This document shows positions 60,873 through 64,000 of a DNA stretch of 64,000 nt, piece by piece. Under the pieces are notes generated by a model, which was not told the origin of the DNA, did no database searches, and was given only the letters and a program-made list of their open reading frames with translations. The position numbers and the translations under genes are program-made. The stretch covers positions 62,538,953 to 62,602,952 of the forward strand of contig OY755239.1 in the NCBI GenBank assembly GCA_963576725.1, written 5' to 3'. Position 1 is the first letter of the stretch. Each line of letters opens with the position of its first letter. Origin of the DNA: Azorinus chamasolen (lineage: Eukaryota > Mollusca > Bivalvia > Cardiida > Solecurtidae).

Positions 60873-61067
60873 TACAGTAAAAACTCGATATATACATGTA
60901 CCTTTTTAGGCAGGTGACTGCTTAATGCTGGGCAAAAGTCATATCTAAAGTTCCTAAAGGGGCTTACTGCATAGCTTTTATCCTGCATTAAGCTACATGT
61001 ACTACCTATCTCATAGACCGAAAATGATGCTTGTTTCAGTGTTTCGAACTATCGAGTATGTACTGTA
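60873..61067. mobile_element. Q pogo-like MITE
   Basis: TA-CAGTAAAAACTCGATATA to TATCGAGTATGTACTG-TA; core AAAGTTCCTAAAGGGGCTTACTGC, GCTTAATGCTGGGCAAAAG. Confidence 0.65.
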
Positions 61068-61790
61068 GCTCTCTTTAGGTTAGCTGTGTTCAATGCCGCT
61101 GCTCGTGACATGCTGCAATGGCTTAAATAATCCCGAAGGAACCGTTTGATCAGGGTCTATACTATCTGTTACTTTGTCCGTCTATTTTGACCCATTACTT
61201 CATGAATATTCATATAAGAATGGTGACATCATGAATTTCAATTGTATCTTTATAATGGCACTACGTTATTATGACATACATGTAAACTGTATAATAAGAT
61301 CTATATTGTATCTTAACCCTTTACTCCATAAATTCGCCTTTCTACGCCTCTGTAATAGTTATTTCTTGAAACCATTGTGATGAATAGATCATTTGCTCCA
61401 TAGGAGCAAATGATCTATTTATCACAATGGTTTCAAAACTACACGATTCTAAACTTTTCCTTTTCTCTAGATGATACTCCTTTTCTGTAGATTTTTTTTC
61501 AAACTGGTTTGATCTAAAAATAGCCTATGATGTAATGGGTTAAGCAAGCACAGCCGATCCCGTAGGAGCCTTCATGAATACGAATTAACTCAATTACCAT
61601 AAGGTTAAACATTAAAACAGAAATTTCGGCTTAGAAAAAAAACTGTAGGATCAGATCTATATAATTTAATAAGCAAACAGAGCAAACCCTGATTAGACGA
61701 CCCTTACATAAGTCATCTGGTCTGGATCTACTCTGTTCGCTTGCAAAGGCCTGAAAATGCGTTTATAAGAAGGGTAAAGCTGTTCATACT
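61068..61790 (+). mobile_element. C-type fragments around an A insertion
   Basis: 61130-61160 half core; 61190-61312 C long arm; after A, AAGCACAGCCGATCCCGTAG; then a second C (61600-61790) with core AGACGACCCTTACATAAGTC. Confidence 0.5.
61313..61543 (-). mobile_element. A palindromic element with paired core changes
   Basis: TTAACCCTTTACTCCATA (C-like terminus) to GATGTAATGGGTTAA. Core AGATCATTTGCTCC/GGAGCAAATGATCT changed on both arms. Confidence 0.8.
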
Positions 61791-62300
61791 GAATAGACTC
61801 TCACAAAACACTCATGAGCCATTCTGCTTTAAACCCGTCACGTGTGCTCTATGGTGGTCGTAGATCACTAAAACCGAGGTATTTCTGCGGCGGTCTTAGA
61901 AAATCTGCGGTGCCCCGTACGGCGTATCGCTAGTTTTTACAGGTTGCCGTAGCATTTTAAGCGAGGAGTATTATAATTTCAACGGCCCCGCAGCTTTTTG
62001 CAACCAAGTTGTGCAGCGGTAGCGACTGGCTGACCGCACGGACAGTCCTAGGTTTTGTCTCCACAAATTCCAAATACATCGGACGGGGGCCGTAGCATAT
62101 GTGACCACTGAGGTATATAGTCGTAGTAATTCTGCGACACCCGTAATAGGGTATGTTGTTGGCCGTAGAAACTTTAGACCGTACGCCCACCGTGACAAAT
62201 GTGACCGAGGCATAATCTGCAACTTCAATTACGGCAGTATCCGTTTCTTGTTTCATATCAGAGTATCGCCTAATTGGGATTCTAATTGAGACAGGATTCA
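61785..62300. other. P arms flanking a GC-rich unknown block
   Basis: TTCATACTGAATAGACTCTC (61791) and AGGATTCACACTATTTGCAA (62292) look like the two parts of a P element. Between them, 61840-62240 is GC-richer and CpG-rich with recurring GCCGTAG, GTGACCA/GAGG and ACCCGTAATAGGGTA words. Two long minus frames overlap (61957-62301 and 61971-62228). Confidence 0.4.
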
Positions 62301-62561
62301 CACTATTTGCAAATGTTACTACGCATTTCCATTTATAGTGTTATAACACTAATGTAGTCCGCGATACTCTATATCAAATAGCGCGTGCATAAGTCAAACT
62401 GATAACACCATTGTCTCTGGTAAATGACGTGTTCAATAAACCTCTGACACCTATTAACACACAACATACGCCTTTGATAATTCCAGAAATAACCCAGCTA
62501 GGATTTAAATATTTTTAATCTAGATAATGGAATTCATTGCTAAAATTATCATGTAACATGA
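62301..62561. other. Unique DNA
   Basis: TATAGTGTTATAACACTA at 62334-62351 is a perfect small palindrome. No gene. Confidence 0.4.
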
Positions 62562-62992
62562 TTAACCCTTTCCCTCAAATAAAACGACTTTTCACGGCTT
62601 TTAAAATAGAGTAGAACAATAACAAACAGCCCCTGAAGGAGCTCTCTGGTCAGGACCTGCTCTGTTTGCTTATGTAATTTTATACAGTGGAATCCCTCTA
62701 GTGCGACCACTTAAAGAAGAACCATAGCTGCCTTTATAAGCAGATGGTTGCTTAATGCAGGACGAAGGTAATGCAGAAAGCTCCTATAGGAGCTTTCTGC
62801 ATAACTTTCGTCCTGCATTAAGTTACCACCTGCCCCCGCCACCAAGAATAATGTCCCCCTTTTGGAGGTCGCATTAGAGGGGTTTTACTGTAGATCTGAT
62901 TTTAGTTTCCACCATGGTTAAAAAAAATCCCTTTTCCATTTTCCTGATTCTGTCCGTTTATTTTAATGAGGTGATAAAATCGTGAATAAATA
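62562..62992 (-). mobile_element. B2 palindromic element interrupted by Q
   Basis: TTAACCCTTTCCCTCAAATA.., core CAGCCCCTGAAGGAGCTCTCTGG; resumes GATCTGATTTTAGTTTCCAC.. after Q. Confidence 0.6.
62693..62892. mobile_element. Q pogo-like MITE nested in B2
   Basis: TA-CAGTGGAATCCCTCTAGTGC to GCATTAGAGGGGTTTTACTG-TA; perfect core AGAAAGCTCCTATAGGAGCTTTCT. Confidence 0.8.
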
Positions 62993-63230
62993 TTAACCCT
63001 TTGCCTGTTCAATATTCATGTTAGAATAATGGCATGCATATTTATCAGCTAAATTCTTATAATGTAGAATGTTTCTTAGACAAACCCGTAGAATCAGATA
63101 CAATGTATATTATAATGCTATAAGCAAACAGAACAGACCCTGATCGGACGGCTCCAACAAGAGCCGTCTGGTCTGGGTCTTCTCTGTTGGCAAAGGCGTG
63201 AAAAGGCGACCATATAAAGGAAAGGGTTAA
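62993..63230 (+). mobile_element. B2 palindromic element
   Basis: TTAACCCTTTGCCTGTTC to AAGGAAAGGGTTAA; core GGACGGCTCCAACAAGAGCC. Confidence 0.8.
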
Positions 63231-63430
63231 TCTTTTACTCCATAAATACGCCTTTCTATGCCTTTGGAAACAGAGTAGACCCAGATCAGACCGCCCTATA
63301 GGAGCCATCTGATCAGACTCTGCTCTGTTTGCTTTTGAAATGATATAGATATGATTGTACAGATTCTGACATGGCCAGAATTCACGATGTCATTATTTCT
63401 TACATGAATATTCACGGAGTTAAGGATTAA
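63227..63430 (-). mobile_element. C palindromic element sharing a TTAA with the B2
   Basis: TTAATCTTTTACTCC to CACGGAGTTAAGGATTAA; core AGACCGCCCTATAGGAGCCATCT. Confidence 0.75.
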
Positions 63431-63455
63431 GGGCTAAACGGGGAAAGAGTTAAAG

Positions 63456-63688
63456 TTAACCTCTTCCCTCATATTGACGACCTTTGGCGACTCTGTAAAA
63501 GTCACTTTGTGAAACCATTGTGATAAATAGAGCATTATTTTGCTCCTATAGGAGCAAATGCCATATTTATCACAATGGTTTCAAAGTACAAACTTCTAAA
63601 AAGTTTCATTTTCTCTAATTAATTCTCCTTTTCGGTAGATTTATTCAAAGAGGTTGTATCTAAAATAGCCTATGAGGGAATGGGTTAA
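63456..63688 (-). mobile_element. A palindromic element
   Basis: TTAACCTCTTCCCTC to GAGGGAATGGGTTAA; the core has an extra TATTT on one side. Confidence 0.85.
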
Positions 63689-63723
63689 CACGAGAACAAC
63701 AGAGCTATAGATAAGCGTCTAAT

Positions 63724-63909
63724 TACAATAAAGTCTCGCTAGTGCGACCAGATAATATATCAACATAGGAGTCTGTAACAGCAGGTGGTTGCTTAATGCA
63801 GGGCAAAATTAATACAGAAAGCTCCTATAGGAGCTGTTTTCAAAACTTGTTTTAAATATCCAGAAATGTACTTCTTTGTGAGATGTCATATAAGCGACTC
63901 TTTACTGTA
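63724..63909. mobile_element. Q pogo-like MITE, decayed
   Basis: TACAATAAAGTCTCGCTAGTGC to AAGCGACTCTTTACTGTA; GGTGGTTGCTTAATGCAGGG retained; the right half of the core is replaced. Confidence 0.65.
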
Positions 63910-64000
63910 AAATATGTTAAATAGTTCTATGTCAATGCAATATTAGAATTACTGAATGAACAAGTACACACACCTTATGAGATAGCATGTCATAATTGAC
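63910..64000. other. Unique DNA to window end
   Basis: No feature seen. Confidence 0.4.

Noticed and set aside
1..64000. CRISPR array or bacterial operon
   Set aside because: Regular repeats here are minisatellites and transposon cores without spacers; exon-intron signals and SINEs show eukaryotic DNA.

Overview
ORGANISM. The window is animal nuclear DNA with the repeat profile of a bivalve mollusc. The signs are A+T-rich non-coding sequence, very dense short palindromic transposons, several pearl-like/Helentron-like elements built as tandem core plus (GACGGACA)n plus terminal hairpin, a tRNA-derived SINE with an (ACTC)n tail, and LINE-like 3' ends. There is no operon, rRNA, CRISPR or intact long ORF. 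The species call is inference.

GENES. Most apparent ORFs are artefacts of palindromic elements, which translate to a recurring DPDETAP/GAVSSGS-type peptide. The best real coding sequence is two minus-strand exons with compatible phases, 28156-28230 and 25919-26073. A third, weaker exon lies at 10765-10829. Other short coding-like segments have low confidence (1918-2016, 3052-3214, 7860-7982, 11643-11795, 24425-24685, 31996-32043, 33601-33729, 39617-39715, 41304-41359, 52932-53091). I could not identify the gene. A decayed PIF/Harbinger-like transposase fragment lies in a CpG-rich island (53661-56033).

REPEAT NAMES used here (labels are mine). TTAA-flanked, piggyBac-style palindromes: A (core around AGAGCATTTGCTCC), B, B2, C, D, M, N, O, P; all but A share a related core, CAAACAG..(G/A)GACCCWGATSAGACG. 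TA-flanked, pogo/Tigger-like: E, Q, U. hAT-like: F, S, X, Z. Harbinger-like: Y and the MITE at 55565. Simple foldbacks: R, T. Pearl/Helentron-like: G, H, I, J, K, L, V, W. For A, + means the long arm comes first; for B/B2/C/D, + means the arm with AATATTCATG comes first.

LAYOUT. 1-4.5 kb: K element end, F tandem, several A/C/N palindromes, one E. 4.5-6.8 kb: J then G. 6.8-11.6 kb: nested A/Q/B/C/M, SINE, nested H in I, candidate exon. 11.9-13.6 kb: 22-bp minisatellite. 13.6-21.5 kb: L, D, C, A, B copies. 21.9-22.9 kb: 78-bp tandem array broken by V and A. 22.9-24.2 kb: second G. 24.3-28.3 kb: unique DNA, two exons, 46-bp minisatellite split by a 1-kb element. 28-35 kb: C, L, M, F, P. 35.3-37.1 kb and 42.1-43.9 kb: long L arrays. 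38-42 kb: W, SINE, X, B, P, R. 44-53 kb: sparse repeats, F/E/T/Y/O, a 43-bp amplification inside a C. 53.6-56.1 kb: F split by the GC-rich Harbinger island. 56-64 kb: A, O, E, B, N, Z, Q. At least fifteen nested insertions give a readable relative chronology.
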